Assembly (NCBI GenBank): GCA_900540335.1
Contig: UQFC01000013.1
Span: forward strand, 1-40,141
Length of the DNA stretch: 40,141 nucleotides
Direction of reading: 5' to 3'
Origin: an uncultured Clostridium sp.
Lineage (GTDB): Bacteria; Bacillota; Clostridia; Lachnospirales; Lachnospiraceae
Part shown: positions 7,674 to 14,901 of the stretch, piece by piece
How positions within the stretch are numbered: position 1 is the first letter of the stretch
How the letters are laid out: the number at the start of each line of letters is the position of its first letter
The notes under the pieces: model-generated
The model's input: only the letters and a program-made list of their open reading frames with translations
What the model was told of the DNA's origin: nothing
Databases searched by the model: none
Program-made: the position numbers and the translations under genes

Positions 7674-8288
7674 ATGAAAAAACAAATCATTACCATTAGC
7701 CGGGAATATGGCAGCGGCGGACGCCAGATTGGGCTTTTGACAGCAGAACGTCTGGGCATGAAGTTTTACGACAAGGCCTTGATTGAGGCAGCATCCAGGG
7801 AAATCGGATTCCCGGAGGATATGATCGCAGATCATGATCAAAAGCTGACAAACAGCCTGCTTTATAATTTTGCCCTTGGAACCCTCCGTGGAGCAGCCTT
7901 TCCGAATGAACCGAAAAGTAAATACCTTCCTCTGACAGAACAGGTTTTCCGGGTACAGAAGCAAACGATTGAAGAGGCCGCAAAACAGGGTCCTGCTGTA
8001 TTTATCGGGCGGTGCGCCGATGCCATTCTCCAGGATCGCGATGATGTCCTGCGTGTTTTCGTATATGCAGACATAGAAAAGAGAAAAAAGAGAGCCATTG
8101 AAGAATATGGCGAGATGGAAGAGTGCATCAGCCGCTTTATCCGGGAAACAGATAAGAGACGGCGGATTCACTATGAAAACTATACGGATCAAAGATGGGG
8201 TGACAGAGAAAACTACGATTTGATGTTAAACAGCGGATTCCTTGGCATTGACAAATGTGTGGATTTAATTTGTGAGGCAGTAAAGTAG
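7674..8288 (+). CDS. Cytidylate kinase-like family protein
   Basis: 204 aa, cytoplasmic. It starts KKQIITISREYGSGGRQIG, the P-loop form (GSGGRxIG) of the Cytidylate_kin2 family, followed by ERLGMKFYDKALIEAAS. The middle has VFIGRCADAIL and the lid-like region has RKKRAIEEYG, both usual in this family. These proteins resemble CMP kinase but the true substrate of most members is unknown, and the housekeeping cmk is normally a separate gene. The start is fixed by AAAGGAGG 7 nt upstream. It has its own consensus promoter, and the lipoprotein gene starts 76 nt downstream without an obvious terminator between them. Confidence 0.88.
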   Translation: MKKQIITISREYGSGGRQIGLLTAERLGMKFYDKALIEAASREIGFPEDMIADHDQKLTNSLLYNFALGTLRGAAFPNEPKSKYLPLTEQVFRVQKQTIEEAAKQGPAVFIGRCADAILQDRDDVLRVFVYADIEKRKKRAIEEYGEMEECISRFIRETDKRRRIHYENYTDQRWGDRENYDLMLNSGFLGIDKCVDLICEAVK

Positions 8289-8364
8289 CAGACTCATCCC
8301 GACAGGGCTTAAAGCATCCTATGACAGTTTCATCCCCCACAGAAAGGAGATTCTTTTTAGGTTT

Positions 8365-10113
8365 ATGAAAAAAAGCCAAAAACTTACAGCTCCATTTGCA
8401 GCTGTTTTGACTTTCTCCCTGATTCTGTCCGGCTGCAGTTCCAAAAATGCGAAGGAGCCTTCCACAGCTGTCGAAACTGCAGAGGAAAGGGAAACCCCGG
8501 AAGAAAATAAGAGTCCGGAAGAAAGCGATACAGCTGCCGGATCTGACAAAAAAAGCCCGGATACCGCAGCATCTGATGACAGGTCCGGGAACAGCGCTCA
8601 AAACGAGGTTCTTGATATTTTAATCGAAAACCATATGCAATATGGATCTATGACTTCCGGCGATCGGTCTATGTACATAACGATCGATTACGACAGCGCG
8701 TTGCTGGACACTAAATATGCCCTTGCCTATCCGGAGCTTTATGATACTCTTTTAAAAGAAGCGCAGCGTAATGCCGCACTTGCAGCTGAAAACATAACAG
8801 ATTTTGAAAATTCCGCGAAGGAATTCCTTGAAGATGATATCACCTCTGCGGAACATCTTTTTGATGAAAAGCGGGTATCTGTCATAAGAGCTGACTCTAA
8901 GCTGCTCAGCTTCAGAGAAGAAGTGGAATGGTTCGGAGGAGGAGCACATGGAAACTACGGCACAACGGGAAAAAACTATGATACGGCTTCCGGCAGAAAA
9001 CTTTCTCTGAACGATGTGATTGCAGATAAGGAAACGTTCATAGAGGCTGTGAAAAATCAACTCAATGAAAATTACAATGTAAAACTGGGATATTCCCTGA
9101 ATATTGACTCTGGAGAGCAGCTTCTGCGGGATTCCTTCCGCTCCGGCGACGATTCTGGAGAGGTGGAATGGACACTTGGCTATACCCAGATTTCCGTATA
9201 TTTTTCTCCTTATACGCTGGGTTCCTACGCAGAGGGGGCACAAACGGTTGTACTTTCCTTTGACCAGTATCCTGAGCTGGTTAAACAGGAATATACAGAA
9301 AACCTTCCCGATTCCTATATTTACAGACTGACACCGTATGAAAATACTGTTTTTGAAGATTTAGACAACGATGGCAGCTCTGAAAAGCTGGATATCAATA
9401 TTGCTTATACCGGACAGGGAGAAGGCGGTCCGGAAGAATATACCCTGACAATTCAGAGTGACAGCGGGGGATCTGATTTCCGTTTTCGAAGCTATGGCAA
9501 CTGCGAACCGTTTTTTATAAAAAATACAGACGGAAGCTGTTGCCTGTATCTGTTCACCAGTCTTGAGAATGATTACAGTGTTCTGCAGATATATGAAATA
9601 ACAGATTCCGATGTCATTCCTGCCTCTTTCGATAATTTCGCCCCATTCTGTCTGGAACAGGATTATGAAGAGCAGGAGACCGGGCTGGAGAATTCCTATC
9701 GTTCGGCTTACAGAACACGCAAGTACACGCTTACAAGTCCGGAGCATATGATGCTGGAGTCCCGTCTGAGCGCACTCAGTACCTGTTTTGGATACAAGGA
9801 TTATCATGCAGATGCAGCAGGACTTCCCCAGTCAGAACAGGACTTCCTCATAGCCGATCCTCTGCGCTTCCAGTTAAAGCAGGATTTTGAACTGGAGCTT
9901 TGCGGAAAAGATGAAAAGCCTTCCGGCAAAAAGCAGACTGTCGCAAAGGGTACCGTCCTGTATCCTTATGCTACAGACGGAATCAGTTATCTGCTGTTTA
10001 AGGATGAAGACGGAACGCTTTTCTATGGAGAAATCGAAGTAAACCAATATCCTCAGCTTATCAACGGAGTTGTGGCAGAAGAGATATTTGACGGCATGAT
10101 GTACTCCGGATAA
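8365..10113 (+). CDS. Lipoprotein with DUF4163/DUF3298 (RsiV/PdaC-like) region
   Basis: 582 aa. It has an N-terminal lipoprotein signal with lipobox LSGC (Cys24), then an acidic, Ser/Thr/Glu-rich linker to about residue 75. Residues about 80-310 resemble the DUF4163 plus DUF3298 pair found in RsiV and PdaC (WFGGGAHGNYGTTGKNYDTASGRKLSLNDVI, then ISVYFSPYTLGSYAEGAQTVVLSF). A Ca-binding-like acidic loop follows (EDLDNDGSSEKLDI, about residues 332-345). The C-terminal half is not recognised. It should be anchored to the outer face of the membrane. In RsiV this fold binds lysozyme, and in PdaC it adjoins a peptidoglycan deacetylase; no such partner domain is present here, so the function is unknown. 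GGAG lies 15 nt upstream, longer than usual. A hairpin terminator follows. Confidence 0.8.
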   Translation: MKKSQKLTAPFAAVLTFSLILSGCSSKNAKEPSTAVETAEERETPEENKSPEESDTAAGSDKKSPDTAASDDRSGNSAQNEVLDILIENHMQYGSMTSGDRSMYITIDYDSALLDTKYALAYPELYDTLLKEAQRNAALAAENITDFENSAKEFLEDDITSAEHLFDEKRVSVIRADSKLLSFREEVEWFGGGAHGNYGTTGKNYDTASGRKLSLNDVIADKETFIEAVKNQLNENYNVKLGYSLNIDSGEQLLRDSFRSGDDSGEVEWTLGYTQISVYFSPYTLGSYAEGAQTVVLSFDQYPELVKQEYTENLPDSYIYRLTPYENTVFEDLDNDGSSEKLDINIAYTGQGEGGPEEYTLTIQSDSGGSDFRFRSYGNCEPFFIKNTDGSCCLYLFTSLENDYSVLQIYEITDSDVIPASFDNFAPFCLEQDYEEQETGLENSYRSAYRTRKYTLTSPEHMMLESRLSALSTCFGYKDYHADAAGLPQSEQDFLIADPLRFQLKQDFELELCGKDEKPSGKKQTVAKGTVLYPYATDGISYLLFKDEDGTLFYGEIEVNQYPQLINGVVAEEIFDGMMYSG

Positions 10114-10131
10114 ACGGAAAAAACTTTCATT

Positions 10132-10175
10132 CACAGAGGCGGTATTATGAATACCCCTCTGTGTTTCATCTCTTT
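10132..10175 (+). terminator. Intrinsic terminator after the lipoprotein gene
   Basis: CACAGAGG(C)GGTATT pairs with AATACCCCTCTGTG around a three-base loop (10132-10163), with one bulged base, followed by a T-rich tail. Confidence 0.8.
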
Positions 10176-10534
10176 TCTTTTATAAGATTTTCTACCGCAC
10201 AAACCCTCTCCGGGCTTCTTTTCCTTTTGTGCATTTTCCATATCATTTATGTATTTTTTTAAAAATATATATCAATTAAGCTGTGATAAAACATTTTTAT
10301 TTCAAACAGAGAAATAATAATGCACAAAAATATAGAATAAGATTTATATATTTGCGACAAATCAACGATTGAAAAAGTCGAAATAATGAATGAAAGGTAA
10401 AAATAAAAAAATATACCAGTTTGACAATAAAGAAAAGTAAAAAGATCCAAAACACAAAAAAAGTCCCTCCTGCTATAATAAAAACAACAAAACAAATGCA
10501 GAGTGGATGCATAATTTTAAGGAGGAACGTGATT
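10176..10534 (+). promoter_or_regulatory. Upstream region of the sulfatase-transporter operon with extended -10 promoter
   Basis: About 360 nt without a gene, strongly A-rich on the plus strand. An extended -10 box TGCTATAAT lies at 10471-10479. No -35 box is at the right distance; a TTGACA at 10421-10426 is too far away. This fits a promoter that needs an activator, for example the YesN-like regulator encoded downstream. Two near-identical 12-mers (10392-10403 GAAAGGTAAAAA and 10432-10443 GAAAAGTAAAAA) are spaced exactly 40 nt and could be binding half-sites, but they are of low complexity. AAGGAGGA precedes the ATG at 10535. Confidence 0.5.
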
Positions 10535-11599
10535 ATGAAATTGAAAAAGGGAGTAGCACTTTTACTGGCGTCAGCAGCAATGGTATCTCTTGCAGGATGC
10601 GGCGGAAATTCCGGCGGAAGCGGAAGCAGCGCTTCAAATAAATCAGAAGGAAGCGGAGAACTTCCGGTTCTGCGTGTAGCAGCAATGCCGACCATCACCA
10701 GCCTTCCCACCTATTATATCCAGAAAAACGGACTGGATGAAAAAGCAGGCTTCAAAATGGAAGTTACCATGTTCGATACCGGAGCTCCTATGAACGAGGC
10801 GCTGGCAGCTGATTTGTGGGATGTAGGCCAGATGGGTGCTGCCGCTGTTACCGGTATGGCAAACTATGATGAACTCATTATCGGCGAGGTTCTCGAATCC
10901 ACAGACGGACAGGGCGTATTCGTTGCTCCGGATTGCCCGGTTGCACAGGATACCGGTTTTAACCCCTCCTTCCCCACAGTACTTGGAAGTCCGGAATCTG
11001 TTGCCGGAATCACGATTTTAACTCCGGTAGGAACTGCACAGCACTTTACCGTTTTAAAATGGCTGGAAAAGCTGGGAATGGAGCCAACAGATGTAAACAT
11101 TGTAAACATGGATACTGTACAGGCTTATCAGGCTCTGCAGGCAGGACAGGGCGATGCAGCTTCCTTAAACGTTCCCACCTTCTTTGATGCAAAGAATGAC
11201 GGCATGGTACAGGTTGCAAACCTGGCAGATATGGGAACACGTTATGTAGATATGATCGTAGGAAACCGGAAATCTCTGGAAGGCAAATCCGACTTAATGC
11301 AGGGCTATATCAACTGTGCATTAGAGGCCTGTGAAGCTCTGGAAAAGGATCCGGATATGGCAGCAGATTTACTGGTAGAGTTTTTACAGGATGCAGGTAT
11401 GGAAACCAGCAGGGAAAACTGTGTAGCAGACCTGAATCGTGTAAACTGGCTGACCAAGGACGAGTGGAAAGGCCGTGAACTTGGAAACTTCGCAAAAGAA
11501 TTGGGTGAATTTTATGTAGAGCAGGGACAGCTGGAGGCAAGTGCAACCGAGAAATTCAACACCAATGTAATTACTGATTTTGTAAAGGATTATCAATAA
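10535..11599 (+). CDS. ABC transporter substrate-binding lipoprotein, NitT/TauT (SsuA/NMT1-like) type
   Basis: 354 aa. It has a lipoprotein signal with lipobox LAGC (Cys22), then a Gly/Ser-rich linker to about residue 42. The mature protein starts LPVLRVAAMPTITSLPTYYIQKNGL and has the two-lobe pattern of NMT1/SsuA binding proteins (AADLWDVGQMGAAAVTG; VAGITILTPVGTAQHF; VQAYQALQAGQGDAAS). Known members bind taurine, alkanesulfonates, nitrate, thiamine precursors or, in Pseudomonas AtsR, sulfate esters. The neighbouring sulfatases suggest a sulfated organic ligand. The frame extends upstream to 10421, but the ATG at 10535 has an ideal ribosome binding site and begins the signal peptide. It is the first gene of the operon, separated from the permeases by a hairpin. 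Confidence 0.9.
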   Translation: MKLKKGVALLLASAAMVSLAGCGGNSGGSGSSASNKSEGSGELPVLRVAAMPTITSLPTYYIQKNGLDEKAGFKMEVTMFDTGAPMNEALAADLWDVGQMGAAAVTGMANYDELIIGEVLESTDGQGVFVAPDCPVAQDTGFNPSFPTVLGSPESVAGITILTPVGTAQHFTVLKWLEKLGMEPTDVNIVNMDTVQAYQALQAGQGDAASLNVPTFFDAKNDGMVQVANLADMGTRYVDMIVGNRKSLEGKSDLMQGYINCALEACEALEKDPDMAADLLVEFLQDAGMETSRENCVADLNRVNWLTKDEWKGRELGNFAKELGEFYVEQGQLEASATEKFNTNVITDFVKDYQ

Positions 11600-11640
11600 T
11601 AATCCATCAAATCGAATCAGAAAATGGCAACCTGCAAAAG

Positions 11641-11680
11641 AATGGTCTGCAGTATGGTTTGCTGCAGACCATTTTTTCTT
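11641..11680 (+). terminator. Intercistronic hairpin after the binding-protein gene (attenuator)
   Basis: A perfect 12-bp stem (11641-11652 with 11662-11673) with a 9-nt loop is followed by six T. This is a strong intrinsic terminator inside the operon. It would make the binding protein more abundant than the permeases and ATPases, a common arrangement for ABC importers. Confidence 0.85.
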
Positions 11681-11718
11681 AGAAATAGGTTTTATTAGTG
11701 GAAAGGTGTGAAAAGCGA

Positions 11719-12513
11719 ATGAAGGAGTTCTTTCAAAAGTATAAGTATAAATTGATTTCTGTCTGTTCCTTTTTGTCCGTGCTTCTGATTTGGCAGCTGG
11801 TTACCGATGTATTTCATCTGGTAAGTCCTGTTATGCTTCCAAGCCCGACAAAGATTTTGGATACCTTCTGGTATAAGCTGTGCGGAGGTACGGTTCCTGA
11901 TGGTTCCTCTCTGCTTCAGAATGTCTGGTCCAGTCTGAAGATCGCTTTAGGCGGTTATGCAGTCGGCGTTTTGATCGGAGTTCCCCTGGGAGTTGGAATG
12001 GCATGGAGCCGGCGCTTTGAGCTGTTTGCAAAGCCGCTCTTTGATATTATCCGTCCTGTTCCGGCGCTTGCATGGATTCCTCTGATGATTTTATGGCTTG
12101 GCATCGGCTATGCATCCAAAGTCGGTATCATCTTCTTTGCAGCCTTTATCAGTGCAACGGTAAACTCTTATACCGGAATCCGCCGTACCAGCCAGGTTCA
12201 TCTGTGGGTTGGAAAAACCTTTGGAGCAACAAACCGGCAGCTTTTATTTAAGGTGGCAATCCCCACTGCGCTCCCGATGATTTTCACCGGACTCCGTCTG
12301 GCTCTGGGTTCTGCATGGGTTGCTCTGGTAGCCGCTGAAATGCTGGCAGCCACCAGCGGACTGGGTTACATGATTCAGATGGCCCGTATGCTGGGACGTC
12401 CGGATGTTATCATTGTCGGAATGCTGACCATCGGATTTGTAGGACTTCTTTTAAACACTGTTCTGGAAAGACTGCAGAAACGCTTTGTAAGGAGGGGAAG
12501 ACATCATGATTGA
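11719..12513 (+). CDS. ABC transporter permease 1, SsuC/TauC-like
   Basis: 264 aa, about six membrane segments, BPD_transp_1 fold. The cytoplasmic coupling loop is GATNRQLLFKVAIPTALPMIFTGLRLALGSAW, matching the EAA-type loop of SsuC/TauC permeases. PVPALAWIPLMILWLGIG is a further family signature. The ATG at 11719 is preferred over the in-frame GTG at 11698, whose bases form part of the purine-rich leader (GAAAGGTG). It overlaps the second permease gene by 8 nt, so the two are translationally coupled. The two permeases are related but clearly different and probably form a heterodimer. This is unusual, because SsuC-type permeases normally form homodimers from one gene. Confidence 0.9.
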   Translation: MKEFFQKYKYKLISVCSFLSVLLIWQLVTDVFHLVSPVMLPSPTKILDTFWYKLCGGTVPDGSSLLQNVWSSLKIALGGYAVGVLIGVPLGVGMAWSRRFELFAKPLFDIIRPVPALAWIPLMILWLGIGYASKVGIIFFAAFISATVNSYTGIRRTSQVHLWVGKTFGATNRQLLFKVAIPTALPMIFTGLRLALGSAWVALVAAEMLAATSGLGYMIQMARMLGRPDVIIVGMLTIGFVGLLLNTVLERLQKRFVRRGRHHD

Positions 12514-13309
12514 TTCTACAACAAATAGCCGTTTTTCAAATAAACAGTTGATTGTAATTTATACCATTATTTCTCTGGTATCCCTGCTTGTGATTTGGGA
12601 ACTGGCTGCCAGATTTACCGGAGCATCCATGTTTCTTCCTCCGGCAAGCGAGGTGCTTGCAGCATTCTTCAGAAGCTTTGTGGAACCCATCGGCAAACGC
12701 ACCATGCTGGCTCATGTAGGCGTAAGTCTGTACCGTGTAGCTGTTGCGTTCTTCTTCGCTACGATTGCAGGAATTGCTCTTGGTGTAGGAATGGGATACT
12801 CCAAAACCTTTGAAGCCATTTTCAAACCTATTTTTGAATTTATCCGTCCGATTCCGCCGCTGGCATGGATTCCCCTGTCTATTTTGTGGTTTGGACTTGG
12901 AGACACCGGAAAATTCTTCATCATCTTTCTGGGATGCTTCTGTTTTATTACAGTAAATACATACGACGGTGCCAAAAACGTGGATCCGGAATTAATCGGA
13001 GCAGCCCGTATGCTGGGCGCCAATGAACGTCAGGTATTCTTTGAGATTGTTCTTCCGTCTTCTGTACCTTATATCTTTGCAGGTCTTCAGATTGCTGTAA
13101 CAGCCGGCTGGAGTGCAGTAGTAGGCGCAGAGATGATTCAGTCAAATGAAGGTGTAGGCTGGATGATTGTAAGAGGAATGAATACAGGAAATACCGTACA
13201 AATCATGGTTGGTATCGTAGCAATTGGTATCGTAGGCTTTATACTGGCCAATCTGACCAGTGCATTAGAAAGGAGACTGTGCGCATGGAACGAGCAGAAG
13301 GGAATGTAA
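12506..13309 (+). CDS. ABC transporter permease 2, SsuC/TauC-like
   Basis: 267 aa with the same fold as the preceding permease: about six membrane segments, IRPIPPLAWIPLSILWFGLG, and coupling loop GANERQVFFEIVLPSSVPYIFAGLQIAVTAGW. The start overlaps the end of permease 1 by 8 nt behind an AAGGAGGGG sequence, and its 3' end overlaps the first ATPase gene by 25 nt. The tight overlaps argue for fixed stoichiometry of the membrane complex. It presumably pairs with permease 1. Confidence 0.9.
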   Translation: MIDSTTNSRFSNKQLIVIYTIISLVSLLVIWELAARFTGASMFLPPASEVLAAFFRSFVEPIGKRTMLAHVGVSLYRVAVAFFFATIAGIALGVGMGYSKTFEAIFKPIFEFIRPIPPLAWIPLSILWFGLGDTGKFFIIFLGCFCFITVNTYDGAKNVDPELIGAARMLGANERQVFFEIVLPSSVPYIFAGLQIAVTAGWSAVVGAEMIQSNEGVGWMIVRGMNTGNTVQIMVGIVAIGIVGFILANLTSALERRLCAWNEQKGM

Positions 13310-14073
13310 AAACAGGAGCTGCAGTGCTGGAATGCCGCAATGTAGGCCGCAGTTTTGAAAGTTATGATGGAAGCGGGCGCAACGAGGTTCTCCGCGGAAT
13401 GAATTTTGAAGTACGGGAAAATGAATTTCTGGTTCTGTTCGGAGCCGGTCAGTGCGGAAAAACAACCCTCTTAAATATTCTGGCCGGTCTGGATATGCCC
13501 ACTGAAGGTGAAGTATACACCCGTGGAAAAAAAGTAACAGGACCTGCTCCTGAACGTGGAGTCGTTTATCAGAAAACATCTCTGTTCCCCTGGATGACCG
13601 TAGAAGAAAATGTCGGCTTTGGTCCAAAGGTACGTCACCTTCCAGTGGAGGAGAGAAATGCCAGAGTCAAAAAATATCTGGAATTAGTCGGACTTACCGG
13701 TTTTGAGAAAAGCTATCCCAGCCAGCTTTCCGGAGGTATGCGCCAGCGTGTAGGAATTGCCCGGGCTTATGCCAATCAGCCGGATATTATGCTGATGGAT
13801 GAACCCTTTGGCCATCTGGATGCGCAGACCCGCTATATGATGGAGGAAGAGCTTCAGCGTATCTGGCAGAAAGAAAAACGGACCGTTGTATTTGTTACAA
13901 ACAACATTGAAGAAGCGCTGTTCTTAGCAGACCGCATTATTTTGCTGACAAACTGCCCGACCCATATCAAGGAAGAGTATGTCATCAATATGCCTCATCC
14001 TCGTGATTATGTGGATCCTGAATTTTTGCGTCTGCGCCAGTTAATTACTGACAATATGGATCTGACGCTGTAA
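13285..14073 (+). CDS. ABC transporter ATPase 1, SsuB/TauB-like, degenerate switch loop
   Basis: 262 aa. Walker A is GAGQCGKTT (residues 53-61), with Gln56 where Gly is usual. The Q-loop is in VVYQKTSLFPW, the signature LSGGM (148-152) is normal, and Walker B is MLMDEPFGHLD with Asp172 and Glu173. The switch region reads VTNNIEEA: Asn206 stands where almost all ABC ATPases have the histidine that contacts the ATP gamma-phosphate. The protein should bind ATP but its own Walker half-site is likely weakly catalytic. ATG 13285 is chosen (AGGAG 9 nt upstream) over GTG 13279, which is too close. The start lies inside the permease 2 gene. It is expected to pair with the next-encoded ATPase. Confidence 0.9.
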   Translation: MERAEGNVKTGAAVLECRNVGRSFESYDGSGRNEVLRGMNFEVRENEFLVLFGAGQCGKTTLLNILAGLDMPTEGEVYTRGKKVTGPAPERGVVYQKTSLFPWMTVEENVGFGPKVRHLPVEERNARVKKYLELVGLTGFEKSYPSQLSGGMRQRVGIARAYANQPDIMLMDEPFGHLDAQTRYMMEEELQRIWQKEKRTVVFVTNNIEEALFLADRIILLTNCPTHIKEEYVINMPHPRDYVDPEFLRLRQLITDNMDLTL

Positions 14074-14089
14074 GAGAGGAGAGAATACC

Positions 14090-14839
14090 ATGCAGGATAA
14101 TAAAATGCCAAAGGTGCAGGTGCGGAATCTGACCAAAAAATTTGGAGATCTTCTGGTTTTAAATGATATTTCCTTTGATGTGCATTCCGGAGAATTCTTA
14201 TGCATTGTAGGACCCACCGGATGCGGAAAAACAACATTTTTAAACAGCCTGACAAAACTGTATCAGCCGACAGCAGGTGAGATTTTGCTGGACGGAGAGC
14301 CGGTAGATTTAAAGAAGCACAATATTGCCTATATTTTCCAGGAATATTCCACCATGCCCTGGCTGACTGTGGAAGAAAACGTTGGTTTTGGTCTGGATAT
14401 CAAGGGCGTGGAAAAATCAAAGGCAAAAGCTCTTGTAGATGAATATCTGGACATTGTAGGTCTGACTAAATACCGCAAATACTATCCGGATCAGCTGTCC
14501 GCCAGTATGCTTCAGCGTGTTGTAATTGCAAGAGCCTTTGCAACACAGCCGGATTTGCTTCTCATGGACGAGCCTTATGGACAGCTGGACATTCAGCTTC
14601 GCTATCACCTGGAGGATGAGCTGATCAGCTTATGGCAGAGAACCGGCACAACCGTTCTTTTCATTACCCATAATATCGAAGAGGCTGTTTACATGGGAGA
14701 GAGAATTCTGGTGCTGACAAACAAACCCACCAGCATTAAATGTGCAATTGACAACGATTTGCCGCGTCCGAGAGACATTGCCAGCCCGGATTTCGTAAAG
14801 CTGCGTAATGAGGTAACAGATTTGATTAAATGGTGGTAA
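14090..14839 (+). CDS. ABC transporter ATPase 2, SsuB/TauB-like, degenerate signature motif
   Basis: 249 aa. Walker A GPTGCGKTT (residues 41-49) is canonical, the Q-loop lies in YIFQEYSTMPW, Walker B is LLMDEPYGQLD with Asp160 and Glu161, and the switch histidine is present (ITHNIEEA, His194). The signature motif is LSASM (136-140) instead of LSGGQ/LSGGM, losing both glycines. The defects of the two ATPases are therefore complementary. In a heterodimer the Walker/His half of ATPase 2 would meet the normal signature of ATPase 1, while the weak half of ATPase 1 would meet the degenerate signature of ATPase 2. The start has GAGAGGAGAG upstream, and the gene follows ATPase 1 after 16 nt. Confidence 0.9.
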   Translation: MQDNKMPKVQVRNLTKKFGDLLVLNDISFDVHSGEFLCIVGPTGCGKTTFLNSLTKLYQPTAGEILLDGEPVDLKKHNIAYIFQEYSTMPWLTVEENVGFGLDIKGVEKSKAKALVDEYLDIVGLTKYRKYYPDQLSASMLQRVVIARAFATQPDLLLMDEPYGQLDIQLRYHLEDELISLWQRTGTTVLFITHNIEEAVYMGERILVLTNKPTSIKCAIDNDLPRPRDIASPDFVKLRNEVTDLIKWW

Positions 14840-14850
14840 AAGAATAGAAC

Positions 14851-14879
14851 TTTACACCAGGCATTCATACTGTTATAAT
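14851..14879 (+). promoter_or_regulatory. Internal promoter before the first sulfatase gene
   Basis: TTTACA (14851-14856), 17-nt spacer, TATAAT (14874-14879). It lies in the 62-nt gap between ATPase 2 and the sulfatase and would allow expression of sulfatase, kinase and regulator without the transporter genes. Confidence 0.65.
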
Positions 14880-14901
14880 GCTATAATCAGGAGGTATTCC
14901 A

